NCBI GenBank assembly: GCA_950097015.1
Contig: CATNEN010000039.1
Coordinates: 3,980,001 to 4,044,000, forward strand
Length of the DNA: 64,000 nt
Reading direction: 5' to 3'
Origin: Macrostomum hystrix
Lineage: Eukaryota > Platyhelminthes > Macrostomidae
Below, piece by piece: positions 33,701 to 45,900 of the stretch (positions within the stretch are counted from its first letter, which is position 1; every line of letters starts with the position of its first letter). A program made the position numbers and the translations under genes. The notes beneath the pieces were generated by a model. That model was not told the origin of the DNA. It made no database searches and saw only the letters and a program-made list of their open reading frames with translations.

Positions 33701-34384
33701 GATGGTAAGGCTGAGTTGAATTTCACCGTGACAGTCGGCGAACCGCTGGACAAGTCGCCACTCTGCCGACTGGCTCCGCTGTTAAACTGTTCAGCGACTG
33801 TCGCCGATGATCGAGTGGCCGAGGCTTCAGCCAAGAATCTGGCCTGTCTGTCAGCAGTTGCCGATGCCGCCGATGCTGGTCGCCTGGCTGATCGACTGCG
33901 GCGGCGTCATGGACATTCGGATCATTCCAACTGTCGTCTGCTCGATGGTGTCGCCGATGAACTGCCCGACGAAAAAGTCGATTTCGCCGGTGAATTGGCC
34001 GAAAATTTAGCTGGGTGCCTCCTGACTAAATCGATCGAAGAAGCGGGTCGACGACTCGGCGTTTCCATGGCAACGGGAGCTATGCCGAGCGCTGCAGTTT
34101 CGGCCATAGACAGTGTCAGTGTCCGTCACCTGGAGCGCGATCTCGGACGTCGCGGCGGTTGCCTCGAGACTCTGGACATTGTCACCTTCCTTCGCCACAC
34201 CGCCTGGCTGCATTCCATCGCTGATGTCGCCGACACAACCGGAGGTGCTCAACGCAGCAGTCGGCGTCGGACCAGAGCCGGCGGCGGGCCTTTGATGTAC
34301 AGCGATAGAATCGGCATGTGCATCGGCGATAATGGCAAGCGCTACCTGCTTGAGCAAGGCTGCCGCCTGCTCAACTCAAGCTGA
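30761..34384 (+). CDS. ATAD5: ATAD5/Elg1-like PCNA unloader, AAA+ protein
   Basis: Homologue of the large subunit of the alternative RFC-like complex that unloads PCNA from replicated DNA in the nucleus. Exons 30761-31012, 31394-32665, 32800-33060 and 33308-34384, all phase 0, give 953 residues. The N terminus begins MRSITDFFRP, a PIP-box-like motif with I4 and F7F8, followed by SIVIIDDDDE (residues 26-35), a SUMO-interacting motif. The AAA+ region has a leading SLADLLAPRSV and a DWLEGWERR helix, then a basic/acidic insert. The P-loop is at 488-496, followed by VFEVNTGERRQGKQLL at the start of exon 3, as in ATAD5. Walker B is LLLFDDADTLLED (about 603-615). The P-loop reads LVEGPGKTS, three residues shorter than the usual GxxGxGKT. 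Human ATAD5 is about twice as long. The short form may be real for the lineage. Confidence 0.88.
33150..33295. repeat. 29-bp tandem repeat (about 5 copies) in ATAD5 intron 3
   Basis: Units contain AGATCCCCAAAGCTACACCT followed by CGTTCTCCC. The array occupies most of the 247-bp intron and ends just before the acceptor. Confidence 0.85.
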
Positions 34385-34612
34385 GTCAGCCCTATTTGTG
34401 CCGCCCTATTTTATTTGCCCGCCGTTGACTCCTTATTGGCTTTATTTAATTATTAACATGATATTATTCTACTATTTTTCTAACGTATGCAAATGTTATT
34501 ACAATTCTGTATTATGTACTCGTAAGTGTTGCATTTAAGAAGGCCGGTTTCTAAATGCTGAACCTGATTTCTTTCAATCTGACTCGTTGGTCATCCAATT
34601 CAATCGTCGATT

Positions 34613-34618
34613 AATAAA
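34613..34618 (+). terminator. Poly(A) signal, ATAD5
   Basis: AATAAA lies 229 nt after the ATAD5 stop codon in AT-rich sequence, followed by T-rich DNA. It is the first canonical hexamer I see in the 3' flank. Confidence 0.55.
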
Positions 34619-35262
34619 GTGTTTAAACAGTTCTTAATTCTTCATGTTAAATCATGTATCAAAAAGCCTTCTGTAATCAATATTTTTTAAATAAAAAAAC
34701 CAATTGTGCTGGTGCGTTGTGGAACTGATCGACTGCAAACAATATGGTCCAATAGATTTTAAACTATTTAATTTCTCTGGCAAAGACTCGGGCAGGACAC
34801 GCCTGCTAAGCAGGACGTCCCTATTGTCAGTTGTCAGGTTAATTATTTTGCTTGAGCTTATCGATATTTTGTAGCCTTCTTAAAACCAAACAGGAAAGTC
34901 AATTCTCTACCACTGACTGCGGCTTTATCAGTTTGGCTATGGAGTTGGTTGCCAACGCGACGGTGGCTTATCAACCAAGCTTTCTTAATGAAATGGAAAT
35001 CTTTTCAATGCCGTTTTTTAGTATTCTAGTCGTTAAAACTGGCCCTGAGATTATAGCTGTAGTTTTGCTAGTGAATACTGTCAACTCCGTCGTAGATAAT
35101 ACCTAGATAAGACACGGACTTGAATTGAATTATAATTTATGCGTCACCTGATTTTACTGCAGCTATTTAGTTTGCAAAAACATCCTTACAGCTTAAAACT
35201 GCTAGGTTTTATGACGTGCGATACTTCATGATCTCCTCGAGATATTTCTCAAGATTTGGTTA
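34619..35262. other. No gene seen
   Basis: Unique AT-rich sequence. A + frame (34,852-35,106) is open for 84 codons without a recognisable domain. Confidence 0.45.
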
Positions 35263-37400
35263 TCAATCCGATCCCTATCTAATCATTCTGATCCCTATCC
35301 TATCATTCTGATCCCTATCCAATCATTCTGATCCCTATCCTATCATTCTGATCCCTATCCACTCATTCTGATCCCTATCCTATCATTCTGTTCCCTATCC
35401 AATCATTCTGATCCCTATCCTATCATTCTGATCCCTATCATATCATTCTGATGCCTATCCTATCATTCTGATGCCTATCCTATCAATCCGATCCCTATCC
35501 AATCATTCTGATCCCTATCCTATCAATCCGATCCCTATCCAATCATTCTGATCCCTATCCTATCATTCTGATGCCTATCCTATCATTCTGATGCCTATCC
35601 TATCAATCCGATCCCTATCCAATCATTCTGATCCCTATCCAATCATTCTGATCCCTATCCTATCATTCTGATGCCTATCCTATCATTCTGATGCCTATCC
35701 AATCATTCTGATCCCTATCCAATCATTCTGATCCCTATCCAATCATTCTGATCCCTATCCTATCATTCTGATGCCTATCCTATCATTCTGATGCCTATCC
35801 TATCAATCCGATCCCTATCCAATCATTCTGATCCCTATCCTATCAATCCGATCCCTATCCAATCATTCTGATCCCTATCCTATCATTCTGATCCCTATCC
35901 TATCATTCTGATGCCTATCCTATCATTCTGATGCCTATCCTATCAATCCGATCCCTATCCAATCATTCTGATCCCTATCCTATCATTCTGATCCCTATCC
36001 TATCAATCCGATCCCTATCCAATCATTCTGATCCCTATCCTATCATTCTGATCCCTATCCTATCATTCTGATGCCTATCCTATCATTCTGATGCCTATCC
36101 TATCAATCCGATCCCTATCCAATCATTCTGATCCCTATCCTATCATTCTGATCCCTATCCTATCATTCTGATGCCTATCCTATCATTCTGATGCCTATCC
36201 TATCAATCCGATCCCTATCCAATCATTCTGATCCCTATCCTATCATTCTGATCCCTATCCTATCATTCTGATCCCTATCCTATCATTCTGATCCCTATCC
36301 TATCATTCTGATCCCTATCCAATCATTCTGATCCCTATCCTATCATTCTGATCCCTATCCTATCATTCTGATCCCTATCCTATCATTCTGATCCCTATCC
36401 AATCATTCTGATCCCTATGCTATCATTCTGATCCCTATCCTATCATTCTGATCCCTATCCTATCATTCTGATCCCTATCCTATCATTCTGATCCCTATCC
36501 TATCATTCTGATCCCTATCCAATCATTCTGATCCCTATGCTATCATTCTGATCCCTATCCAATCATTCTGATCCCTATCCTATCATTCTGATCCCTATCC
36601 TATCATTCTGATGCCTATCCTATCATTCTGATGCCTATCCTATCATTCTGATCCCTATCCTATCAATCCGATCCCTATCCAATCATTCTGATCCCTATCC
36701 TATCATTCTGATCCCTATCCTATCATTCTGATCCCTATCCACTCATTCTGATCCCTATCCAATCATTCTGATCCCTATCCTATCATTCTGATGCCTATCC
36801 TATCATTCTGATGCCTATCCTATCATTCTGATCCCTATCCTATCAATCCGATCCCTATCCAATCATTCTGATCCCTATCCAATCATTCTGATCCCTATCC
36901 TATCATTCTGCTCCCTATCCTATCATTCTGATCCCTATCCTATCATTCTGATCCCTATCCTATCATTCTGATCCCTATCCAATCATTCTGATCCCTATCC
37001 AATCATTCTGATCCCTATCCAATCATTCTGATCCCTATCCTATCATTCTGATCCCTATCCAATCATTCTGATCCCTATCCAATCATTCTGATCCCTATCC
37101 AATCATTCTGATCCCTATCCAATCATTCTGATCCCTATCATATCATTCTGATCCCTATCCAATCATTCTGATTCCTATCCAATCATTCTGATCCCTATCC
37201 AATCATTCTGATCCCTATCATATCATTCTGATCCCTATCCAATCATTCTGATTCCTATCCTATCATTCTGATTCCTATCCAATCATTCTGATCCCTATCA
37301 TATCATTCTGATCCCTATTCAATCATTCTGATCCCTATCCTATCATTCTGATCCCTATCCTATCATTCTGATCCCTATCCTATCATTCTGATGCCTATCC
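35263..37400. repeat. 20-bp satellite, about 107 copies (left arm)
   Basis: Strict 20-bp register of TATCATTCTGATCCCTATCC. The first two bases vary (TA, AA, AC), and there are GATGCC and CAATCCG variants. Variants recur in blocks of 4-6 units, giving higher-order periodicity. The same unit appears in reverse orientation at 41,975-42,590. Confidence 0.96.
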
Positions 37401-37858
37401 GTTGCAGCCTATCTGATCTGTATCTACGAGTAATTCACACTAGATCAGCTAGGCTAGTTGGAGATCATGTGAGTTTATTGAATATTATTGTTGACCAAAA
37501 GTGGCACGATCCACTGCAGCCGTGAGTTTCAAGGTCACCAATGCGGTTCGCGAACGCGGATTCTAGCGGCGCAGTGTTTTTTTGACTCACGCGATTTTTC
37601 TGACTCTTCAAACTGATAACGTAATCAGAACACAAATCCTTTCTTTGCTGTCACTGCCTGGAGATTGTTAAAAGGGTTGCTACGCATACTATCTACGCGC
37701 ACAGGTGTGTCAAAAATTGTCGGCAAAAAGATTTTCATTCTCTGAAAACGATTGAAAGAAAGCCTTACGAGCTAATTTTATCTTTTTTTCGTGAATCTAA
37801 TCAACTTTAGAAAAAAGAAAATTGCTGCAAATCGCGGAGGCTGATAAGAAAAGTTTAC

Positions 37859-37864
37859 TATAAA
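37859..37864 (+). promoter_or_regulatory. TATA box of the C-type lectin gene
   Basis: TATAAA within TACTATAAATACTGC lies 77 nt upstream of the lectin ATG. A pyrimidine-rich TTCATTCTTCATTG about 30 nt downstream fits a transcription start. Unlike most genes in the window, no splice acceptor sits directly before this ATG. Confidence 0.65.
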
Positions 37865-37935
37865 TACTGCAAGGCTGCCCTGGCCTCTTCATTCTTCATT
37901 GAGCCGAGAAACTTGCAAATCCTTACTTGGAAACC

Positions 37936-39055
37936 ATGCTGTCGATTCAGCCCTGTCTGGCGCTGCTCCTGGCACTGCTGGTGGCCACAGAGGTGTCCGC
38001 CAACCCTCCAGCCCTACAAAAGCCGCCAGTGAAAACCGACCTTTTAGCTGCGACCTCGACCTCCGAGGAGGTGTTCTTTGAGCTATGCCCGCAGGGCTCG
38101 GAGTGGGCCAAGTTCAACGGCAGCTGCTACAGGTGGTTCCGCAACGACTCCTACTGGTACACGGCGGAGCAGCGCTGCAAGGAATTCGGCGGCCAACTGA
38201 CAAGCATCAAAAACCGATTCGAAGACTCGTTCATCGCTAAGCTGACCTACTGCCGCAGGGCTTGGATCGGTCGGTACTCTGTCAATGTGGACCGGCTGGA
38301 CCAGGCGGATAACTACCGGTTTACAGACGGCGTCAAAGAGGCGTACCATAAGCACAACTTCATCTACCCAGACATTCACTTTCCCCTGATTACGGTCTTT
38401 AATCTCACCTGGGAGAACAATGTCTATCACGACAGGCACTCGTTTATCTGCAAGGTAAAGGAGCCGGAGAAGGAGCGAATCTGCGACTGCCCGAACGGCT
38501 GGCGACATCTGAACGGAAACTGCTACTTAATGCCGAATTTCAAGGCTACCTATATTGAAGCTGACTTCTATTGCCGGTAAGAAGATAAAGTAGGTGACCA
38601 ATGCATTTGCTGATAAAATTAAGTTATGTGGACTAGCCAAGCGTGCCCCATCTAAAAATAGAAACAGTCGATTAAAATTCGCTCTTGACATTTTCAGCGG
38701 TCGCGACGCCTACGTTACATCGATTCACACGAGCCAGGAGCTTCGAGCACTGAGTCTACTCGACATTGACACCTACGGCTGCCCGCCAGACACCTGGATC
38801 GGCCTGCTCAAGCTCAACCCGTGCCGGCAGGACTTCTCTACCGGCGAGAAAATCTGCTACCGCTGGTCCGACCGCTCCGGGGACTACAAGGGCATCCCGA
38901 CCTGGCAGGCTGGCAGCCCCATCGAGGACCTCGTGACCAACTGCATCGTGCTGCGCAACGAGGAGATCGTCTCCGTGCCTTGCTACACCCGCGCCAACTT
39001 CGTCTGCAAAAAGAAGGTCGACCCGCGACTCAAGGGCCGACAGTGCTCGGTCTGA
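37936..39055 (+). CDS. Secreted protein with two C-type lectin-like domains
   Basis: Exons 37936-38576 and 38698-39055, joined in phase 2, encode 332 residues. Residues 1-22 are a clear signal peptide ending VSA. CTLD1 spans about 51-172 (CPQGSEW, FNGSCYRWF, AEQRCKEFGGQLTSI, RAWIG, HSFICK). CTLD2 spans about 185-318 (CPNGWRHLNGNCYL, DTWIGL, PTWQAGSP, NFVCKK). Neither domain has the EPN/QPD or WND calcium-sugar motifs. CTLD1 also lacks the usual inner cysteine pair before FICK, while carrying an extra Cys in TYCRRAW. Carbohydrate binding is therefore doubtful. Possible roles (secreted effector, mucus or adhesion component) are guesses. There is no transmembrane segment, and a compact TATA promoter lies just upstream. 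The ligand is unknown. Confidence 0.9.
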
Positions 39056-40326
39056 ACTCAAAACGTTGCTCTGCTATGAGCTAGTACTATATGAGTTGCA
39101 CTCAAAGCATAAGACAACATTAACACAATAGGCGCTAAGTACTCTAGCATACAATCGCAAAGCATTATCAGACACGACTGCAAATTGGCCTAAATACAAT
39201 TTTACGCACCATTCCATACCTAATTATAATTAACTACAAGTTAATTATACTTATACTATATTTATCACTACTGATTCGCTCTCAGTTAAAGTGATTTTAA
39301 TAATTTTCACTCGAGTATTCAAGTGTCTTGAACTTATTCAGTCATTGTGTGCTAACATTCATACACAAAACTGTAAAATAGACAAAAAAAAATTAGTTGT
39401 GTGTATTCTTACGTCATTTTAAGAGAACACGGCAAATTATTTTCGTAGTTTGAAAATTCATGTAAGAGCTATTTGAAATAGTAAGTAATATATTGGTTTA
39501 CATGTAAAAATGGTATAATTAAATTGCATTGCAGAAAAACTATCTACAGGTATGTCGCCTGTTTTGTGGATGGAAAAAATAAAAATTTGCATAAATTAGC
39601 TTTAGTTAAAGAAGTATTTATAACGGAACCTGGTAAAATCAGTGCAGCACGGAATGTGCAGTGTTAAGCTTGAAAACAGCATGACTGACTAGATGCTCAA
39701 TAAGCTGTCACAACATTGTTTTAAGAAAAGACAGAAAGTCTATAAAAATATACACTTTAGAGGTTCAGCTAAAACAGCAAAAAACTAATTAGAGACTTTT
39801 TCCCACCTATCAGAATATCATATTCGTGAGTGCGTCAAAAAGTAAATTTAGTACTTGGGAAAATATTAAAGTACACTAATATCCCCTGGTATATTTACCT
39901 AGTGATCCGCAAACTTTTATCAGTTTATAAGTCAAAGAGACAGGGTAGAGATGAGACAGGAGAGAGACGAGACAAGGGAGAGATGAGATATGGGAGATAA
40001 GATAGGAGATAGATAAGAAAGAGATAAGACAAGGGGAGATAAGAAATTGAAGAGAGATGAGACACGGGGAGACAGGAATGGCCTGAGTTCAGGACCGAAC
40101 CCAGGGTTCAGCCGATGCTAGGCTGGTGGATTAAAGAAGGCCAATAATATATTGCGCAACAATAAGCTTGTCTAAAGTTGTGATTCGTATTCGAGAATTT
40201 CTTTTCTATCTATAAAAACAGATCTAGCAAAAAAGCTACATAAAAATATATAACCACAGTAACGTGCAGATCGTGCGTGAATGACTCACAAGTTAAATTT
40301 TGGATAAAAAAAAATTTCTCGCCAAC
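39056..40326. other. AT-rich convergent spacer with a purine-rich minisatellite
   Basis: Lies between the convergent lectin and TSP1/PPxY genes. AATAAA at 39,578-39,583 could be a late poly(A) signal for the lectin. At about 39,935-40,075 a degenerate GAGAGATGAGACA-type repeat occurs; the same motif family fills introns near 51.7-52.3 kb (reverse complement) and 57.8-58.1 kb. A tRNA-like GGTTCGGTCCTGAACTC can be read on the minus strand near 40,100. Confidence 0.5.
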
Positions 40327-41892
40327 TCAATCTATCTCTGGCTGACTAGAGAACGCAGCATTCTCTATTCCCATTGGTGCTGGAGATTCTGGACCCGATA
40401 CCTGGTCGCTCATGGCGGTATTCAGGACCGCAGCTGACTGGTTGGTGGCGTCATTTTCGACCTCGTCTAAATCCGATTGGCTGACGGAATTTACTGGCAC
40501 GCAATCCGATTGGCTGACGGAATTTACTGGCACGCAATCCGATTGACTGACGGAATAACCTGGTGCGCGGTCTAATTGGCTGGCCGAAGTCACAGGCGCA
40601 CAATCTGACTGGTTGGCTGAATTCACTGGCCCGCTATCCAATTGGCTAAGAAGATTAGCAGGTGGGCAATCTGGTTGGCCAGCAGAATTTCCTGTCGTAG
40701 AATTCGATAGACTGGCGTCGCCTGGAGTCCAGCGTTGAGTTGCGAATCGGATCTCTAGCTTGAAGCGGACTGCGGCAGATTCTTCATACGGTGGCGGAAA
40801 ATCGTCGACAACGGCGCCAGACGAAGTCCCCGGCTGAGACGCTGGCGGCACGGCGGCATGTGTCGGAGCATATTCGCTGTAGGCCGGCGGCCAGTCCGCC
40901 ACGGCCACGTGGAACGGCGGCGGAAAGTCGAATGCGGCCGCATTGTCCGTGTCGCCGCTTGATTAATTAGACAGCGAGGAAAACAGTAGCAAGGATTAAT
41001 GTATCATATTTACTGGTGCAGGAGGGCTGTTGGGTACTGGAACATCATTTGGTGACCGAAGACCCGCAGCCAGCGAGAGGCAAATCTGCCCATTCTGCTG
41101 ACTCCTGAGAAAACACGCACACAGATAAGATGTCACCAAATGATTTGCCATTGCCCATAGCCCCGCTGAAATCATTATGATTACTATTAACGCACACAGA
41201 TAAGATGTCACCAAATGATTTGCCATTGCCCATAGCCCCGCTGAAATCATTATGATTACTATTAACGCACGCAGGCAAACAATCACACAGCCTTGGGGGT
41301 TGGCCCTAATGGGCGTAAATTTCACGGTAAGCTTTTTTAACTGGTAGGGAGTCACCTCACCTCATCTGCTTAGGAGGGCTAACTTTGCTAGTCTGCGAGT
41401 AAAAATGAACAAAAACTTTCCTCACCCGACAATTCTTCGACGGCTTCCGACTCCGCCGCCGCTGCCACCGGTGGCAGCCGAGCCTAGGCGTCGCCGACAG
41501 CAGAGGATCCGGCCGTAGTACTGCCGGATGCGAGCGCAGGCCAGCAGCACGGCGGTCAGCAGCAGCAGCCCCAGGCCCAGCATAACAATGCTAGTACTTG
41601 GCCAGGTGTAGAAGCAGGGCCCATTGTTGAAGGCCTCTCCGCAGTCGTCGTTCTGCACATCGGCCGAGTCGCACTGTTGGCTCTCCGAAGGCGGGGTGAA
41701 ATCCACGATCTCGCAGTGGCAGAGGCGGGAGCGCCGAGTCAGGTGCTGCTGGCAGCTGTCGCAGGAGGACCAGGCGAGCCAGGCGCAGTAGACTGGCGAC
41801 TCATTTGAGTAGCTGGCTGTCGCACTGGGCGAGGCGCTAAGCAGAAGCAACAGTAGCAGCAGCGAAGAAGTGACGAAAAGTGAACTAATCAT
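40327..41892 (-). CDS. Single-pass membrane protein, TSP1-like ectodomain and PPxY tail
   Basis: Two exons, 41892-41426 and 40957-40327, joined in phase 2, encode 365 residues of an unrecognised gene. A signal peptide (about 1-26, leucine-rich) is followed by a small Cys-rich ectodomain with CAWLAWSSCDSC and TRRSRLC, which fits a short thrombospondin type 1 repeat (WxxWSxC, then a basic R-x-R strand). The hydrophobic helix SIVMLGLGLLLLTAVLLA is followed by basic residues, so the C terminus is predicted cytoplasmic. The tail has WPPAYSEY and FPPPYEES, two PPxY motifs that typically recruit WW domains of NEDD4-family ubiquitin ligases. It then has an 11-residue repeat based on NSVSQSDCVPV. The intron holds a SINE fragment. 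It could be an adhesion or guidance-type receptor, or an adaptor controlled by ubiquitin-mediated trafficking. Function is inferred from motifs only. Confidence 0.78.
41019..41327 (-). mobile_element. 5'-truncated SINE (family A, copy 4) with internal 78-bp duplication
   Basis: On the minus strand it shows the family body and 3' domain (CTCAGGAGTCAGCAGAATGG, GGTCACCAAATGATGTTCC). The tRNA head is missing. A 78-bp segment containing GTCACCAAATGATTTGCC and CATTATGATTACTATTAACG is present twice in tandem (starting about 41,119 and 41,197). The element is in the TSP1/PPxY intron, in the sense orientation. Confidence 0.75.
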
Positions 41893-41974
41893 TAAAATGT
41901 CTACCTTGTCTGAATCTGAAAAATTCAAGTGGCACCTGAAGTAACGAAACAATCGGATAGGAAAAAATGATTAC

Positions 41975-42590
41975 ATAGGGATCAGAATGAGTGGATAGGG
42001 ATCAGAATGAGTGGATAGGGATCAGAATGAGTGGATAGGGATCGGAATGAGTGGATAGGGATCGGAATGAGTGGATAGGGATCAGAATGATTGAATAGGG
42101 ATCAGAATGATTGAATATCCATCGGAATGAGTGGATAGGGATCAGAATGAGTGGATAGGGATCAGAATGATTGAATAGGGATCAGAATGATTGAATATCC
42201 ATCGGAATGAGTGGATAGGGATCAGAATGATTGGACAGGGATCAGAATGATTGAATAGGGATCAGAATGAGTGGATAGGGATCAGAATGAGTGGATAGGG
42301 ATCAGAATGAGTGGATAGGGATCGGAATGAGTGGATAGGGATCGGAATGAGTGAATAGGGATCTGAATGAGTGAATATGGATCAGAATGAGTGGATAGGG
42401 ATCAGAATGAGTGGATAGGGATCAGAATGAGTGGATAGGGATCGGAATGAGTGGATGGGGATCGGAATGAGTGGATAGGGATCGGAATGAGTGAATAGGG
42501 ATCTGAATGAGTGAATATGGATCAGAATGAGTGGATAGGGATCGGAATGAGTGGATATGGATAGGGATCAGAATGATTGAATATCGATGA
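41975..42590. repeat. 20-bp satellite, about 31 copies (right arm, inverted)
   Basis: Units read GTGGATAGGGATCAGAATGA. The reverse complement, rotated, is ACTCATTCTGATCCCTATCC, a variant that occurs inside the 35.3-37.4 kb array. The two arrays are thus the same satellite in opposite orientations about 4.6 kb apart. Confidence 0.95.
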
Positions 42591-42706
42591 GAATGCCGAC
42601 ATACGTATAATATCACAATAATGGTTTTATTATAGCGAAAACAAACAAATTTATTAGCAATAATGATTTTATAACTGGCACTCGGCCTTTTTGATGTGGA
42701 AACCAG

Positions 42707-42712
42707 TTTATT
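42707..42712 (-). terminator. Candidate poly(A) signal, ZC3H3
   Basis: AATAAA on the minus strand about 270 nt beyond the ZC3H3 stop codon, in AT-rich DNA. Confidence 0.4.
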
Positions 42713-42979
42713 CATTTAAGCATAAAAATAATACTACAGACAAAAAGCTAAAATAAATTTACAGAAACATAATTTCTCGAGATTTAGAAAATTAGATTGA
42801 CTGATTAAAAATCATATTTGATACGAGTGCAGTACTTTAGTTACATGTAAAAGCATTGTGATATTTGTCTGGCTTTTTGTAATAGAATGCCTGGGATTCC
42901 GAGAGATTTCGTGTCTATCTACTCACCCAAATGGCATACGTAGCGTAAAATATGCATTAAAGTGACAAAAAAAATTAAT

Positions 42980-45900
42980 TCAGAAATTTTCCAATTCGTC
43001 TCCGTCGACTTCGCCAAAGCTGTCCTCGTCATCTTCTAGAAAATGGCGGGGCACCGGAATATATGAGGGCGACTCGCTGCGCTGCTGCTGCTGCTGCTGC
43101 TGCTGCTCAGTTTCAGTCTCCGTGCTTTTCACTTGGCATTTTTTAGTTGGCGCAGTCGCCCAGAAGTGACGCAGCGGGCACTCGACTCCGCGGCGGCAGT
43201 GACCGAGCAGGCGGAAGTCCTGGCAGACGGCGGTGTCAGCCGCATAGCGGACATGCCGGTAGGGGCAGTTGGCGCGGCTGCAGCCGGTCGGGCTTTCGTA
43301 GAACTCGCAGGCCGGCAGCTTGGCCGGGTCCAAGCAGTGCGACAGGCGGCAGCCGGGGCCAGCGTCGCAGGCGCCGCCGCGCTTCAAGAAGCTGCGCGAT
43401 GAAGGCGGGGGTGTTAGGAGATTATTCACAGCATGACCTTTTGGGAGTTGCTGGGATAACCCGGGAGTTTTGGGACGCAGTAGGGAGAGTTCTCTGGGAT
43501 TCTTATCCCAAGGATATTTTGGGACGCAGTAGGGAGAGTTCTCTGGGATTCTTATCCCAAGGATATTTTGGGATAATAGCGAAGATACTTGGGGAATTCT
43601 TTATCCTGGGATATACTGGGATGATAGCAAAGATTCTATGGGATTCTTATTCCTGGCATATTCTGGGATGATAGCGAAGATTCTATAGGATTCTTGTTCC
43701 TGGGATATTTTGGGATGATAGCAAAGATTCTATGGGATTCTTATTCCTGGCATATTCTGGGATGATAGCGAAGATTCTATGGGATTCTTATTCCTGGGAT
43801 ATTTTGGGATGATAGCAAAGATTCTATGGGATTCTTATTCCTGGCATATTCTGGGATGATAGCGAAGATTCTATGGGATTCTTATTCCTGGGATATACTG
43901 GGATGATAGCAAAGATTCTATGGGATTCTTATTCCTGGCATATTCTGGGATGATAGCGAAGATTCTATGGGATTCTTATTCCTGGGATATTTTGGGATGA
44001 TAGCAAAGATTCTATGGGATTCTTATTCCTGGCATATTCTGGGATGATAGCGAAGATTCGAAGATAGCGAAGAATCATATCATATTCTGGTATGATAGCG
44101 AAGATTCTATGGGATTCTTATTCCTGGCATATTCTGGGATGATAGCGAAGATTCTATGGGATTCTTAATCCTGGCATATTCTGGTATGATAGCGAAGATT
44201 CTATGGGATTCTTATTCCTGGCATATTCTGGGATGATAGCGAAGATTCTATGGGATTCTTATTCCTGGCATATTCTGGTATGATAGCGAAGATTCTATGG
44301 GATTCTTATTCCTGGCATATTCTGGGATGATAGCAAAGATTCTATGGGATTCTTCTTACTGGCATATTCTGGGATGATAGCGAAGATTCTATGGGATTCT
44401 TATTCCTGGCATATTCTGGGATGATAGCGAAGATTCTATGGGATTCTTATTCCTGGCATATTCTGGGATGATAGCGAAGATTCTATGGGATTCTTCTTAC
44501 TGGCATATTCTGGGATGATAGCGAAGATTCTATGGGATTCTTCTTACTGGCATATTCTGGGATGATAGCGAAGATTCTATGGGATTCTTATTCCTGGCAT
44601 ATTCTGGGATGATAGCGAAGATTCTATGGGATTCTTATTCCTGGCATATTCTGGGATGATAGCGAAGATTCTATGGGATTCTTATTCCTGGCATATTCTG
44701 GGATGATAGCGAAGATTCTATGGGATTCTTATTCCTGGCATATTCTGGGATGATAGCGAAGATTCTATGGGATTCTTATTCCTGGCATATTCTGGGATGA
44801 TAGCGAAGATTCTATGGGATTCTTATTCCTGGCATATTCTGGGATGATAGCGAAGATTCTATGGGATTCTTATTCTTGGGATATTCTCTGATGATAGCGA
44901 GGAATATTTTCAAGGAATCTTCGAAAAAAGCGAATATACTTTTAGATTCACTGGGATATTTCTCTATGCTAATAAAGAGTCCAAAAGCATATTCTCAGGG
45001 ACTAAGGAAATGAATTTTTGCAAGCAAGAAATCTCACCGCTTGCAGATGGCCACCATGTTGGAGTCGTGCAGGTAAATGCAACCCTTGGCTTTGCGGCAC
45101 TGTCCAAAACGGCAGTAGAAGACGCAGTAAATTCGCTTCTTGCGCAGTCGCAGCTTAGCGCGGGCGACCAGATTCCTGCGCAAGTAGGCGATGCGGAGTG
45201 ACAGAGTGACGGATTGTGAGTGAACTGACGGCGATTAACCTAGAGGGATAGTTAACAAGAGCCTGACAGAGAGTGTCTGACAGAGTGAAAGGCAGATAAT
45301 AACTTATAGAGAATGATTGATCGAGAGTGGCTGACAGGGAGTGAGTGACAGAGAGTGAGTGACAGAGAGTGAGTGACAGGGAGTGAGTGACAGAGAGTGA
45401 GTGACAGAGAGTGAGTGACAGAGAGTGAGTGACAGGGAGTGAGTGACAGAGAGTGAGTGACGGAGTGAGAGACAGAGAGTGAGTGACAGGGAGTGAGTGA
45501 CAGAGAGTGAGTGACGGAGTGAGTGACAGAGAGTGAGTGACAGGGAGTGAGTGACAGAGAGTGAGTGACGGAGTGAGTGACAGAGAGTGAGTGACGGAGT
45601 GAGGGACAGGGACTGAGTGACAGAGAGTGAGTGACGGAGTGAGTGACAGAGAGTGAGTGACAGGGAGTGAGTGACAGAGAGTGAGTGACAGGGATTGAGT
45701 GACAGAGAGTGAGTGACAGGGAGTGAGTGACAGAGAGTGAGTGACAGGGACTGAGTGACAGAGAGTGAGTGACAGAGAGTGAGTGACAGAGAGTGAGTGA
45801 CAGGGACTGAGTGACAGGGAGTGAGTGACAGGGAGTGAGTGACAGGGAGTGAGTGACAGGGAGTGAGTGACGGAGTGAGTGACAGAGAGTGAGTGACAGG

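Noticed and set aside
42422-42715. Minus-strand frame rich in HSFRSL repeats
   Set aside because: It is the inverted 20-bp satellite read through into flanking AT-rich DNA.
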